Assembly: GCA_016214445.1 (NCBI GenBank)
Contig: JACROM010000084.1
Coordinates: 1-20,342 of the forward strand
DNA from: Microcaldota archaeon
GTDB taxonomy: Archaea; Micrarchaeota; Micrarchaeia; Norongarragalinales; Norongarragalinaceae
Direction of reading: 5' to 3'
Length of the DNA stretch: 20,342 nucleotides
Below, one piece after another: positions 7,022 through 13,744 of this stretch. The notes beneath the pieces are model-generated. The model was not told the origin of the DNA, made no database searches, and saw only the letters and a program-made list of their open reading frames with translations. Positions within the stretch are counted from its first letter, which is position 1. Every line of letters begins with the position of its first letter. The position numbers were made by a program, and so were the translations under genes.

Positions 7022-8143
7022 TTAATGTTTCGTGAACAAGTTCCGAACCTTGCCCACAACCACGTAAACGTTCTTCTTCCGCGCTCCGACCATCAACGGC
7101 TTCGCCTTCACAAGAGGAAAAGGCACGGACGGCTTCCTCTTCTTCTCAGCTGAATCGTCCCCCCTCAGCTGGTACAAAGCATTGAAGGCGGTGTTCTGCG
7201 ACAAGGCAGTCTTCTTCATTATTTCCTGCAGTGACAGGCCGTCCGGGCTGTTCACCAACGACTGCATGACCCCTTGCTGCGAAGGCGAAAGAAGCTGCCA
7301 CCAGAAAGCGTGCGAAGTCTCGAGCGACTGCTCCAATACCGCTTCAACTAGCGGGTCGCCTGCATACTCAGCTGCTCCTTTCCAGGCGGTCTCGCCCATA
7401 GCGACCGAAGCGAGGAAAGCGTTCAGCTCGTCGAACACGTACCTCGGCGAAAGCAAGTTCTGCTCTGACAGGATAGTCGAAAGGTACGCCTTCGGGAACG
7501 GTTTGAGTGCAGAGCCGCCAACTGCGCTGATGCGGTGCTCTATTATGGAAGTCATTTCCGCCTGCGTAAAGTTCCTCCTCGAAAAAACATTGGGCTCGCC
7601 TATGAGGTGCATGAGCGCGTCCGGGAAATTGTCTCGTGAAATGGCGGACACCACCATCCTCAGGTTCGGCACATCGTCTAATAAGTATTTGAACTCCATG
7701 TACATGTCCCTGTTCTTTTCCAAGTGCGCCTCGTCAATGAAGAACACTATCTTCCTGTTGAAGTTGCGCAACGACGAAACGAAATCGTCTCTCGAGAAAG
7801 GCTTGCCCGTAATGGAAGCCCACAAAGGCTTTTTGTACAGGCCGCTCAGCTTCGCCAAGCCCTCCACTGTCTCGGGCGGCTCCTTGAATATTACGGGGCG
7901 AAAGTCTTCAGGCAAGGAGTAGGCGACGTAGTGAGTTGCCGATGTCTTGCCCACACCCTTCGGCCCCAAGAACAAACAGGCTTTGGCGTCGAAAGCCAAA
8001 CGTTTGAGGATCTCGTTGGCTTCGAAAGGATAATAGTATTTAAGGAACTCTGTCTTGTCGGTAACCCTCAAGTCCTTCACGAAAGGGTTTTCGCTCCAAC
8101 CGAGCTTTTCCAACAGGGCCTTCTTGGCTTCAAAAACTTCCAT
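7022..8143 (-). CDS. AAA+ ATPase with C-terminal winged-helix-like domain (Cdc6/ExeA-like)
   Basis: From the ATG at 8143 (MEVFEAKK) the protein is 373 aa. It has Walker A GPKGVGKT (60-67), Walker B IVFFIDEAH (132-140), a sensor 1-like VVSAISRD (164-171), and a helical lid region with LLSPRYVFDELN. The C-terminal part has a helix-turn-helix-like GLSLQEIMKKTALSQNTAFN and a lysine-rich tail. It recalls Orc1/Cdc6-like or ExeA/TniB-like AAA+ proteins, but I cannot assign a subfamily. The frame stays open upstream to 8284, but that extension runs through two hairpins and lacks protein-like character, so I place the start at 8143. An AT-rich ATTTATTTTTTTT (8160-8172) could be its TATA box. Confidence 0.7.
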   Translation of the reverse strand: MEVFEAKKALLEKLGWSENPFVKDLRVTDKTEFLKYYYPFEANEILKRLAFDAKACLFLGPKGVGKTSATHYVAYSLPEDFRPVIFKEPPETVEGLAKLSGLYKKPLWASITGKPFSRDDFVSSLRNFNRKIVFFIDEAHLEKNRDMYMEFKYLLDDVPNLRMVVSAISRDNFPDALMHLIGEPNVFSRRNFTQAEMTSIIEHRISAVGGSALKPFPKAYLSTILSEQNLLSPRYVFDELNAFLASVAMGETAWKGAAEYAGDPLVEAVLEQSLETSHAFWWQLLSPSQQGVMQSLVNSPDGLSLQEIMKKTALSQNTAFNALYQLRGDDSAEKKRKPSVPFPLVKAKPLMVGARKKNVYVVVGKVRNLFTKH

Positions 8144-8159
8144 GAAACACGACCTTGTA

Positions 8160-8228
8160 AAAAAAATAAATGGGCGGAATCCTCCGCCACTTGCCTCGAA
8201 CGGAACCAGAACCGTCCGAGGCTTTTTT
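8160..8228. terminator. Paired hairpins with T-tracts on both strands
   Basis: GGCGGA-ATCC-TCCGCC occupies 8173-8188. CCTCGAACGG (8194-8203) pairs with CCGTCCGAGG (8212-8221) with one mismatch. A T-run follows at 8223-8229 on the + strand, and ATTTATTTTTTTT follows on the - strand. It therefore looks like an intrinsic terminator in either direction, yet no gene end lies nearby. It may be an attenuator in the 5' leader of the ATPase gene, with a possible TATA (CTTTTATATG, 8299-8290) upstream, or a small structured RNA. Confidence 0.5.
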
Positions 8229-8317
8229 TCTCCCACACCAACCGAGGGGATAAAGCCACCGAGTTGATGATATGATACTCTCAAAGGACATATAAAAGGG
8301 TTGCGCTTCCGGTATTA

Positions 8318-8413
8318 GGCTCGTAAAAGGCTTATAAGAATTGTAAAGACTCAGTAAAAGACTCGTAAAAAACCATAAGTGACTCGTAAGAGGCTCATAA
8401 AAGACTCGTAAGA
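8318..8413 (+). repeat. Array of degenerate 11-bp repeats, consensus GRCTCRTAARA
   Basis: Units start at 8318, 8329, 8348 (12 bases), 8360, 8381, 8392 and 8403, with a weaker unit at 8371. Examples are GGCTCGTAAAA, GACTCGTAAAA and GACTCGTAAGA. The 11-bp period puts each copy on about the same DNA face. The array ends about 22 bases before a TATA-like GCTTAAAT (8435-8442) and 50 bases before the Nre gene. It looks like a cooperative protein-binding array. Units are too short and have no spacers, so it is not CRISPR. Confidence 0.8.
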
Positions 8414-8463
8414 GATTTATTGGGGGCTAAAAAAGCTTAAATGAGTTCGGTCAAAGCAAAGGC

Positions 8464-9576
8464 ATGGAACGAAGGAGCGTATACGAGTGGGTACGCGGCA
8501 AAGAGTGGTTCAATGCGCTTCAGGAGGAGGTAAAGCCGAAGCTCAAGCGCATAACATTCGGGCCATCTCCACCCAACCTGTTCGTCGGCGAGTACGGCTA
8601 CCCGAAAGTACGAGCGGGGCCGATGCTAGGCCTCGAAGAGGGGATAGTGGACGCGCCACAAGAGCTCTACGGACTGAATTATTCCGCGCTCATCAGGAAC
8701 CGCGCTTTTCTCGCGAGAGGCTTCAACGTCAGCGACGTGAAGCTGCCGAAAGACGAACTCTTCTGGCTTGCTGCCTCGCAGAAAAGGATAGATGTGGAAG
8801 CGGAATTTACTTCGGTGCCGAAATTCGACCTGTCCTTTTCGCAATACCTGCAGCCCATGGGGCCGAGCGGCGAAGTCAAGAAAGTAAGGCTCGCGAGCAA
8901 CCCAAAAGTGCCGGGAAAAATAGAGTCGCTGATAGAGGAAAAACTCAAAGTGAGCGAAGCCCTGCCGGAAATAATGGATTTCGACTACAACTACGTGCAA
9001 AAACTGTTGAGCGCCGGAGTGCTCGGCAAGGAAAGGAAAATGGTGCCCACCAAATGGAGCATCACCGCAACTGACGACATGCTCGCGAGGGAAATACTCA
9101 AAGAGGTGAAAAACAACGCGAGCATAAACGACTATCGGATATACTCGAACAACTACCTGCACAACCACTTTGAAATCCTTCTGCTGCCGGGGCCATGGGA
9201 ATTCGAGCAGTTCGAGTCATTTGAAAACTCTTCAAACGTAGAGCACGAGTATGAGGCGTATTGGGGCCGCACCAAATACGCGGAAACCGAAGGAGGCGGC
9301 TACTACGCGGGCAGGTACGGGGTTGTGGAGGCCTTGCAGAAACTCGGCAAACAAGCCCGCGCCATAGTGTTCCGCGAAGTTTCCCCTGAATACGTCCTGC
9401 CAGTTGGGGTGTGGCAGGTGAGAGAATCTGTTCGAGATGCTTTCACCTCGCAGCCTTTCAAAACCTCTTCGTTTGACGACGCAGCCCTGGAACTCCAGCG
9501 CCGCTTAAAGCAACCGTGGACAGAATACTTGAAAAAGAGCAGGATACTAACGCAGAAAAAGCTCTCCGATTACTGA
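8464..9576 (+). CDS. Nre-family DNA repair protein
   Basis: The 370-aa protein has the N-terminal Nre block PPNLFVGEYGYPKVRAGPM (about residues 37-55) and a C-terminal domain with SNNYLHNHFEILLLPGPWEF and VLPVGVWQVRE, both characteristic of the archaeal NreA/NreB (DUF650/DUF651) family. Nre proteins act in DNA damage repair, and many bind PCNA through a C-terminal motif. This one ends in QKKLSDY (364-370), a plausible noncanonical PIP box. A TATA-like GCTTAAAT lies about 25 bases before the ATG, behind an array of 11-bp repeats. The 3' end overlaps the convergent prepilin gene by 7 bases. I see no N-terminal Cys cluster. Confidence 0.85.
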   Translation: MERRSVYEWVRGKEWFNALQEEVKPKLKRITFGPSPPNLFVGEYGYPKVRAGPMLGLEEGIVDAPQELYGLNYSALIRNRAFLARGFNVSDVKLPKDELFWLAASQKRIDVEAEFTSVPKFDLSFSQYLQPMGPSGEVKKVRLASNPKVPGKIESLIEEKLKVSEALPEIMDFDYNYVQKLLSAGVLGKERKMVPTKWSITATDDMLAREILKEVKNNASINDYRIYSNNYLHNHFEILLLPGPWEFEQFESFENSSNVEHEYEAYWGRTKYAETEGGGYYAGRYGVVEALQKLGKQARAIVFREVSPEYVLPVGVWQVRESVRDAFTSQPFKTSSFDDAALELQRRLKQPWTEYLKKSRILTQKKLSDY

Positions 9577-10232
9577 CGCTTTGCAGATGGCCTCGAAGAC
9601 GTTGCCTCTTTCTTCTCTCTTATCTCAAGCAGCTTGAACGCCTTAGGGGCAACAGCCCTGGATACCCTTTTCTTCGACTGTGCCTTCTTCAACTTGACTA
9701 CAGCGTCAAAACGTTTGCCCTTGAAGTCCCAAGCAACTATCAGGCTGCCGCATTTTATGCTCGTTGGCGGAGGCTTAAGCACCACCCTGCCGGACTCGAA
9801 GTCTTTACAGTCGAACGGAAGCTCGTAAACTATTTCGACATCCGCCCGCTCCTTGGGCTTAAAGGAAATGGAATAAACCACCTCCTTTTCAGTTTCAACA
9901 AAAGACAGCTTTGACTCGCCGCCTACCGCATCGCCGGAAACCGGTTCTTCTTGGATTCCTGAAAACCTGTCGCCAATGAAGTTCGCGCAATCGCACCTCG
10001 TGTCCTCAGGCACCATGGCACTCGAAAAACTCGCCTCCGGGTCGAATTCGCCTTCAGCAAAACACAGGGAAGACTGCAGCGCTTCTGTCCTGCATTGAGC
10101 GGTTTTCGCGGTTTCAAGGGAAGACGCACTCTGCTGGAACGACCCGGACAGCACCACCATTGCCAGAACCGCTATGAGCAGTACTCCCGCCAGAAGAATA
10201 ACGTACTCGAAAGTTCCTTGGCCTTTGCACAT
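9570..10232 (-). CDS. Class III signal peptide (type IV pilin-like) secreted protein
   Basis: The 220-aa protein starts MCKGQGTFEYVILLAG. KGQGTFEY is the archaeal class III prepilin signature; cleavage after Gly4 would leave Gln1 and the conserved Glu5, followed by one hydrophobic segment (about 11-28). The mature part is a beta-rich extracytoplasmic domain with several cysteines (about 47-82) that could form disulfides, and a Lys/Arg-rich tail of about 40 residues. It is probably a minor pilin or surface-anchored protein processed by an EppA-type peptidase. A TATA box (GTTTTAATTC, 10262-10253) lies about 25 bases before the ATG. It overlaps the Nre 3' end. The exact pilus system is not shown by the neighbours. 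Confidence 0.8.
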   Translation of the reverse strand: MCKGQGTFEYVILLAGVLLIAVLAMVVLSGSFQQSASSLETAKTAQCRTEALQSSLCFAEGEFDPEASFSSAMVPEDTRCDCANFIGDRFSGIQEEPVSGDAVGGESKLSFVETEKEVVYSISFKPKERADVEIVYELPFDCKDFESGRVVLKPPPTSIKCGSLIVAWDFKGKRFDAVVKLKKAQSKKRVSRAVAPKAFKLLEIREKKEATSSRPSAKRQ

Positions 10233-10299
10233 GGAAAGCTAACGCAGTTCAGAATTAAAACAGTTGGCAGACGCTCGGACACTCCGATTGCTTCAAACG

Positions 10300-11013
10300 C
10301 TAAACCTTCTCCCACTCCAACCCAATCCCCTCAATCCACGGGATTATTTTGTCCCTCTGTTCCTTGCTGCAGCCCTTCCAGTCGATGAAAGCCAAATCGA
10401 CTTTTTCCAGAGTCCGCGAAACCATTTGCCCGACAAGTTCCTTGGTGACGAAGTCAAGCGAGTGTTTGGAAGCGACGTGCGAGAAAGCGTACTCTCCGAA
10501 AAGAGGCGCGAAGGAAGTGCAGTAGTGCGTGCCTCCGAAACCAATCGCCACCTTGCCCGAATCCTTCCGCTCAACCGCGTCCAGAACAGCCGAAGCAATT
10601 GCTTCAGCGTTTTCTCCCTTTTTCCAAGCAGCCTCGTCGGAGCCGATTTCCACGAACAGCGAAGGTTTTTCCAGAAGCGGGCCATGGTGGGTGGCCTCGC
10701 GGAAAACATTGCCGGTCTTCAACAAAGCCAGATAAAACCTGTGCATCCACTCCGCGGAAGCCATGCTCAATTCCCCTTGCTTTCCGCCGTGCCCGGCAGA
10801 ACCGAAGTTGCCAGTAGGGTGAACTGTAAAGCACTCCTTCCCTGATGCGCTCCGGTGCTTGGACAGGAAAACAGCGACGTCGAACCCGTAACCATCTACT
10901 TCTTCCGCTTCAAGAACTGAACGCTCAAGGCGGACCAAGTCAACCTTCCCCTCCAGTTTGGAGGCCATGTTCACGCCTGCCGGGTCCTGCGCAGAGTAGA
11001 AAAACTTTGGCAT
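10300..11013 (-). CDS. dtdA: D-aminoacyl-tRNA deacylase, archaeal DTD2 type
   Basis: The 237-aa protein from the ATG at 11013 begins MPKFFYSAQDPAGVNMA, the typical DTD2 start (YS..DPA..N.A). It contains HPTGN (65-69), THHGP (108-112) and GFGGTHYCTSF (158-168), all matching conserved blocks of archaeal and plant D-Tyr-tRNA deacylases (GEK1/DTD2). The enzyme hydrolyses D-aminoacyl-tRNA to keep D-amino acids out of protein and also clears aldehyde-modified D-aminoacyl-tRNA. The frame is open upstream to 11214 but that stretch is the complement of the next gene. A TATA-like TTTAATTTC (11040-11032) lies about 25 bases before this start, inside the opposing gene. Confidence 0.88.
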   Translation of the reverse strand: MPKFFYSAQDPAGVNMASKLEGKVDLVRLERSVLEAEEVDGYGFDVAVFLSKHRSASGKECFTVHPTGNFGSAGHGGKQGELSMASAEWMHRFYLALLKTGNVFREATHHGPLLEKPSLFVEIGSDEAAWKKGENAEAIASAVLDAVERKDSGKVAIGFGGTHYCTSFAPLFGEYAFSHVASKHSLDFVTKELVGQMVSRTLEKVDLAFIDWKGCSKEQRDKIIPWIEGIGLEWEKV

Positions 11014-11461
11014 GCAAATGGAATGGAAGAAGAAATTAAAGAGGCTTGAGGAAATGCTGGAAAGGGCAACGGGAATGGTGGAAAGCGCAAAAAACATGGT
11101 GTTGTTAAAACAATTCAAACTTTTGGGGTTCGAAAACTTAAGAGACTTCGGAACCCACATAGAAGCAGAACACCAAAAGACACTGGAAGAATTGTGGGAC
11201 CGGCATAAGGACACACTGAAAGAAGTCGCAGCCTACCATATAGAACCTGGCGTAAAACCTAAAATAATCTTAAGAAAGGGAGAAAAGCCAATAGTGGAAC
11301 TTGAAGAAAAGGAAAGAAAAGAAGAAAACGCAGTAGTGAAACTTGAAGAAAAGGAAAGAAGAGAAAAAACTACTTACAAGATAAAAATAGGAAAAGAGTT
11401 GCGAAAAAACCCACTTCTCCTAATCCGCTTCGTGTTGGCGCAAAAGAGGGAAAGACAATGA
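11012..11461 (+). CDS. Coiled-coil hypothetical protein coupled to the E1-like gene
   Basis: This protein of up to 149 aa is mostly helical and highly charged (Lys/Glu), with a likely coiled coil at both ends. I recognise no family. A 14-residue unit is repeated (VELEEKERKEE and VKLEEKERREK), from a 42-base duplication at about 11292-11360. The stop overlaps the E1 start as ATGA (11458-11461), so the two genes are probably translationally coupled and functionally linked. The first ATG (11012) overlaps the opposing DTD2 start codon in a shared CATG, so a later ATG (11018, 11054 or 11075) may be the real start. Its A-rich coding strand differs from E1 and resembles the small genes at 15312-16551. 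Confidence 0.65.
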   Translation: MQMEWKKKLKRLEEMLERATGMVESAKNMVLLKQFKLLGFENLRDFGTHIEAEHQKTLEELWDRHKDTLKEVAAYHIEPGVKPKIILRKGEKPIVELEEKERKEENAVVKLEEKERREKTTYKIKIGKELRKNPLLLIRFVLAQKRERQ

Positions 11462-12222
11462 ACATCGATGAGGACCGGTTCGACAGGCAAAAACGCCTGC
11501 CACAATGGAACCAGAAGGCAATCGAGGAACAAAAGGTCCTGATGATAGGCGCCGGGGCGTTGGGCAACGAAGTCCTGAAGCTTTTGCTCCAGCTGGGGGT
11601 AAGGAACGTCAGGATAGTGGATTTCGACACCATAATCAAAGCCAACCTCAACAGGTGCGTCTTCTTCACTGAAAAGGATGCTGAAGGGAACGCGTTCAAG
11701 TCGCATGTGCTCGCGAGGGAAGCCAAAAAACTTTACCCGCAGGCGGAAGTGACAGCGGACACGCGAAGCGTGGAGGTGTTGGAGGAAAACATTTGGAAAG
11801 GGCACACCATCGTGATGGGCTGCCTCGACAACCTCGGCGCAAGGCTCCACACCAATTCCCACGCTTACGGCAACACACCCTACATTGACGGCGGGACAAT
11901 AGGGTTTTTGGGCAAGGTCCAGACCGTACGCGCCCCGTCAAGCTGCGTTGAATGCTCGTTGAGCAAGCGCGACTACAGGCAATTATGGGAACGCTACAGC
12001 TGCGTTGGGGAAACGCTCGACATAATCGACCCCAAAGCGCCAGCACTCCCGACCACCACCGCCATAATAGCGGCAATCCAGGTGAACGAGCTGGTGAAGA
12101 TTGCGCACGGCCTGCCCTGCTTGGAAGGCAGATACCTCCACTACGACGGCCTCAAACAGGAAACCAAGCTGTTCGAAGTGGCGAAGAGGAAGGACTGCCC
12201 GGTCCACCCGGAAGAAATATAA
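11458..12222 (+). CDS. E1-like ubiquitin-activating enzyme (ThiF/MoeB fold)
   Basis: The 254-aa protein has the ATP-binding loop GAGALGNE (31-38), DFD...NLNR (55-66) with the Arg finger, and D124 in the DxxxAR motif (DNLGAR). CVEC (163-166) with CPVH (247-250) forms a probable zinc site. YSCVGE follows, with Cys182 at the place of the catalytic cysteine of UBA3-type E1s, then LPTTTAIIAAIQVNE. It should adenylate the Gly-Gly end of the ubiquitin-like protein and carry it as a thioester to the E2. At 254 aa it is a minimal, single-domain E1 without the separate Cys domain or ubiquitin-fold domain of eukaryotic enzymes. ThiF/MoeB-type sulfur transfer is the alternative, but E2, RING, JAMM and ubiquitin-like neighbours argue for conjugation. 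Confidence 0.88.
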   Translation: MNIDEDRFDRQKRLPQWNQKAIEEQKVLMIGAGALGNEVLKLLLQLGVRNVRIVDFDTIIKANLNRCVFFTEKDAEGNAFKSHVLAREAKKLYPQAEVTADTRSVEVLEENIWKGHTIVMGCLDNLGARLHTNSHAYGNTPYIDGGTIGFLGKVQTVRAPSSCVECSLSKRDYRQLWERYSCVGETLDIIDPKAPALPTTTAIIAAIQVNELVKIAHGLPCLEGRYLHYDGLKQETKLFEVAKRKDCPVHPEEI

Positions 12223-12246
12223 ATAAGAAACTCTTATTTTCTTATT
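12222..12246 (+). promoter_or_regulatory. AATAAGA/TCTTATT operator before the AbrB-like gene
   Basis: AATAAGA (12222-12228) pairs with TCTTATT (12232-12238), and a third copy TCTTATT sits at 12240-12246, 7 bases before the ATG at 12254. A TATA-like AAATATAAAT (12216-12225) overlaps the end of the E1 gene. The spacing suggests an autoregulated promoter internal to the E1 block. Confidence 0.6.
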
Positions 12247-12253
12247 GATTGGA

Positions 12254-12514
12254 ATGGTTTACTTAAGCAAAGTGACTTCGAGGGGACAAATCACCCTACC
12301 GCAGAAAATAAGAGACGACGAGGGTATCACAGAAAACGATTACGTCATCATCCAGCCAGCCGGAAGCTGCGTCCTAGTGCGCAAGGCTGAGGTCAACATG
12401 GAGGAAATAATGAAAATCTTCCAAAAGGAGGCCAAGCGCAAAGGCGTAACGAAAAAGGAAATACTTGATGAATTGGAAGCGGTTAGGAAGGCCCGCTACA
12501 AGAAAAAGGAATAG
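12254..12514 (+). CDS. AbrB/SpoVT-type DNA-binding regulator
   Basis: The 86-aa protein begins MVYLSKVTSRGQITLPQKIR, the classic swapped-hairpin AbrB/MazE-like N-terminus, and continues NDYVIIQPAGSCVLVRKA. A C-terminal Lys-rich helix (MEEIMKIFQKEAKRKG) follows. The ATG at 12254 is preferred over a TTG 9 bases upstream. It lies 31 bases after the E1 stop and is separated by 1 base from the convergent RING-like gene. AbrB-like proteins serve as antitoxins or transcription regulators. No toxin is adjacent, so it more likely regulates itself and perhaps the ubiquitin cluster, through the AATAAGA palindromes before it. That role is inference. Confidence 0.85.
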   Translation: MVYLSKVTSRGQITLPQKIRDDEGITENDYVIIQPAGSCVLVRKAEVNMEEIMKIFQKEAKRKGVTKKEILDELEAVRKARYKKKE

Positions 12515-12515
12515 C

Positions 12516-13241
12516 CTAATCAAAAGCATCCTTGATGCCCTTGAAGCTCTCTTCCCCGTGCTTGTCCAGTATGACCGGCAGCTTTTTCCCGCACCGTGCG
12601 CACTTGCCGCCGCCGTCAACCAACGCGTGATAACAGTCCTTGTGGTAGGCAGCTCCGCAAACGCAATGGGCGAACTTGCCTGAAGACGGGTCCTTGACGG
12701 AAATCTTGAACCCTGCCCTGCACAGGTCGCATACTTCTCCGTTGTCGCCCAACGGCCTAGCTGGAAGGAAAGGCTTGGCTGCAGAGGAAGGCGCGCCTTT
12801 CTTCATGAGCTCGCTCAAATTAACGTCAGCGACCTTGGCCGGAACGGGTTTTTCGAGCGCTACCCCTACGTTAGCTGAAAACACCTCGGACAAGTCAACT
12901 GAATCATCCTGTTTTTCCTGCGTTTTCTCCCGAACCTGCTTCAGCTTCGGCGCAAACCTGTTGTACCCCTCCACTCCCAAGCCGTAATTGCCGCCGTCCA
13001 AGACAAGGTAACCCTTTTCGACCAACACGTCAAGGCGCTGCTTAGCAGCGTTCCTGTCCACCCCCAGCTTCAGGCACAACGAGCTGAGCGAAGAGACGCC
13101 GGACTGTATAAGCTTCGCGACATCCTTGTCGAACCTGCTCAGCTTCAACGCTTTCTTTCTTCCCGCTTTCCTGGCTTTTTTCCTCGGCTTGCGCTCGGCA
13201 TCCGACTGCGTCAAGCCAGTTTGCTCGCTCTCACTTACCAT
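12516..13241 (-). CDS. Winged-helix plus RING-like zinc-finger protein, candidate E3 ligase
   Basis: The 241-aa protein has a basic N-terminal tail (18-34), a winged-helix domain (about 36-95, with LSSLCLKLGVDRNAAKQRLD and a wing YLVLDGGNYGLG), a flexible linker (100-168), and a C-terminal zinc module: Cys171/Cys174, Cys193/Cys195, His200/Cys203, Cys214/Cys217. The CGAAYHKDC core followed by CARCG matches prokaryotic and archaeal RING-like fingers found with E1/E2 genes (CGxxYHxxCW...C.xCG). It probably recruits the E2; the winged helix could bind DNA, RNA or a protein target. Its ATG overlaps the JAMM protease gene by 11 bases and is preceded by GAGGAAG. A plain zinc-finger regulator is the alternative. 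Confidence 0.75.
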   Translation of the reverse strand: MVSESEQTGLTQSDAERKPRKKARKAGRKKALKLSRFDKDVAKLIQSGVSSLSSLCLKLGVDRNAAKQRLDVLVEKGYLVLDGGNYGLGVEGYNRFAPKLKQVREKTQEKQDDSVDLSEVFSANVGVALEKPVPAKVADVNLSELMKKGAPSSAAKPFLPARPLGDNGEVCDLCRAGFKISVKDPSSGKFAHCVCGAAYHKDCYHALVDGGGKCARCGKKLPVILDKHGEESFKGIKDAFD

Positions 13242-13680
13242 GTTTCTTCCTCACTACTGCGTACGAAGCTTCAGCGTAATCTTCCTTTTTCAACTTGAAA
13301 AACTTTTTTTCACCTCGAACAGGGTCCACCACCAACGCCACGTGAAAAGGCTCGTTGAAAAAATCCTTCTGAGTTCTCAGGTCCGTTGCTGAAAGGAAGC
13401 ACCCGTAACCGGGATGCGAATGACACCAAGCGACGAAAATCTGGCCGTCTTTGAGGGCCTTGGCCAACGCAGACAACGCGCCGTCCTGAAAACGCACGCT
13501 TACAGCGGTCGCGTCGTTGGATGCCGTCAAATAATCCTCCGCCACCACGTAATGCCTGCCTTCGAACGAAAAAACCCTGCCAGCCAGCAACCCCAGCGCT
13601 TCAAGGCCCTTCAGCGAGGAATAAGAAAAATGCTCTTCCACCCTCTTGATGACCGACTCAAGAATGTAAACGTCGAACAT
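13231..13680 (-). CDS. Rpn11-like JAB/MPN (JAMM) deubiquitinase
   Basis: The 149-aa protein is a single MPN+ domain. The JAMM zinc motif is complete: Glu27 in LEALGLLAG, then CHSHPGYGCFLSATDLRTQ with His87, His89, Ser97 and Asp100 (HxH-x10-D). The stretch HSHPG.GC.LS..D..TQ resembles eukaryotic Rpn11 more than bacterial JAB proteins. It should remove the ubiquitin-like protein from substrates, as Rpn11 does at the proteasome. It has no N-terminal or C-terminal extension for lid assembly. It is the middle gene of the - strand block and overlaps the RING-like gene by 11 bases, so both are made from one mRNA. Confidence 0.9.
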   Translation of the reverse strand: MFDVYILESVIKRVEEHFSYSSLKGLEALGLLAGRVFSFEGRHYVVAEDYLTASNDATAVSVRFQDGALSALAKALKDGQIFVAWCHSHPGYGCFLSATDLRTQKDFFNEPFHVALVVDPVRGEKKFFKLKKEDYAEASYAVVRKKHGK

Positions 13681-13691
13681 TCAAAAAACCC

Positions 13692-13726
13692 AAAATCGCC
13701 TTTGGCGATTTTCCGTTTACGGAAAA
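13692..13726. terminator. Two overlapping hairpins between the disordered protein and JAMM genes
   Basis: AAAATCGCC-TTT-GGCGATTTT (13692-13712) and TTTTCCGT-TT-ACGGAAAA (13709-13726) share the four bases 13709-13712, so both full stems cannot form at once. On the - strand the second is followed by GGGTTTTTT just before the JAMM ATG. It may partly terminate the upstream gene and set the ratio between the disordered protein and JAMM/RING. Confidence 0.6.
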
Positions 13727-13744
13727 ACCTTGATACACGAACAG

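Noticed and set aside
7182..7922. Open frame of 246 codons on the + strand
   Set aside because: Antisense to Walker B and the core of the AAA+ ATPase; Ser-rich translation without domain signals.
8250..8280. Box C-like TTGATGA suggesting a C/D guide RNA on the + strand
   Set aside because: No matching box D, C' and D' arrangement at the usual spacing was found.
8144..8284. 47-codon N-terminal extension of the AAA+ ATPase
   Set aside because: It runs through two perfect or near-perfect hairpins and T-tracts and lacks a promoter at the right distance; the ATG at 8143 fits better.
8318..8413. Possible CRISPR array
   Set aside because: Units are 11 bases, degenerate and directly adjacent, with no spacers and no cas genes nearby.
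10264..10845. Open frame of 193 codons on the + strand
   Set aside because: It is antisense to the conserved HHGP and GFGGTHY blocks of the D-aminoacyl-tRNA deacylase.
11014..11214. N-terminal extension of the D-aminoacyl-tRNA deacylase
   Set aside because: The family start motif begins at the ATG at 11013, and the upstream stretch is the complement of the coiled-coil gene.
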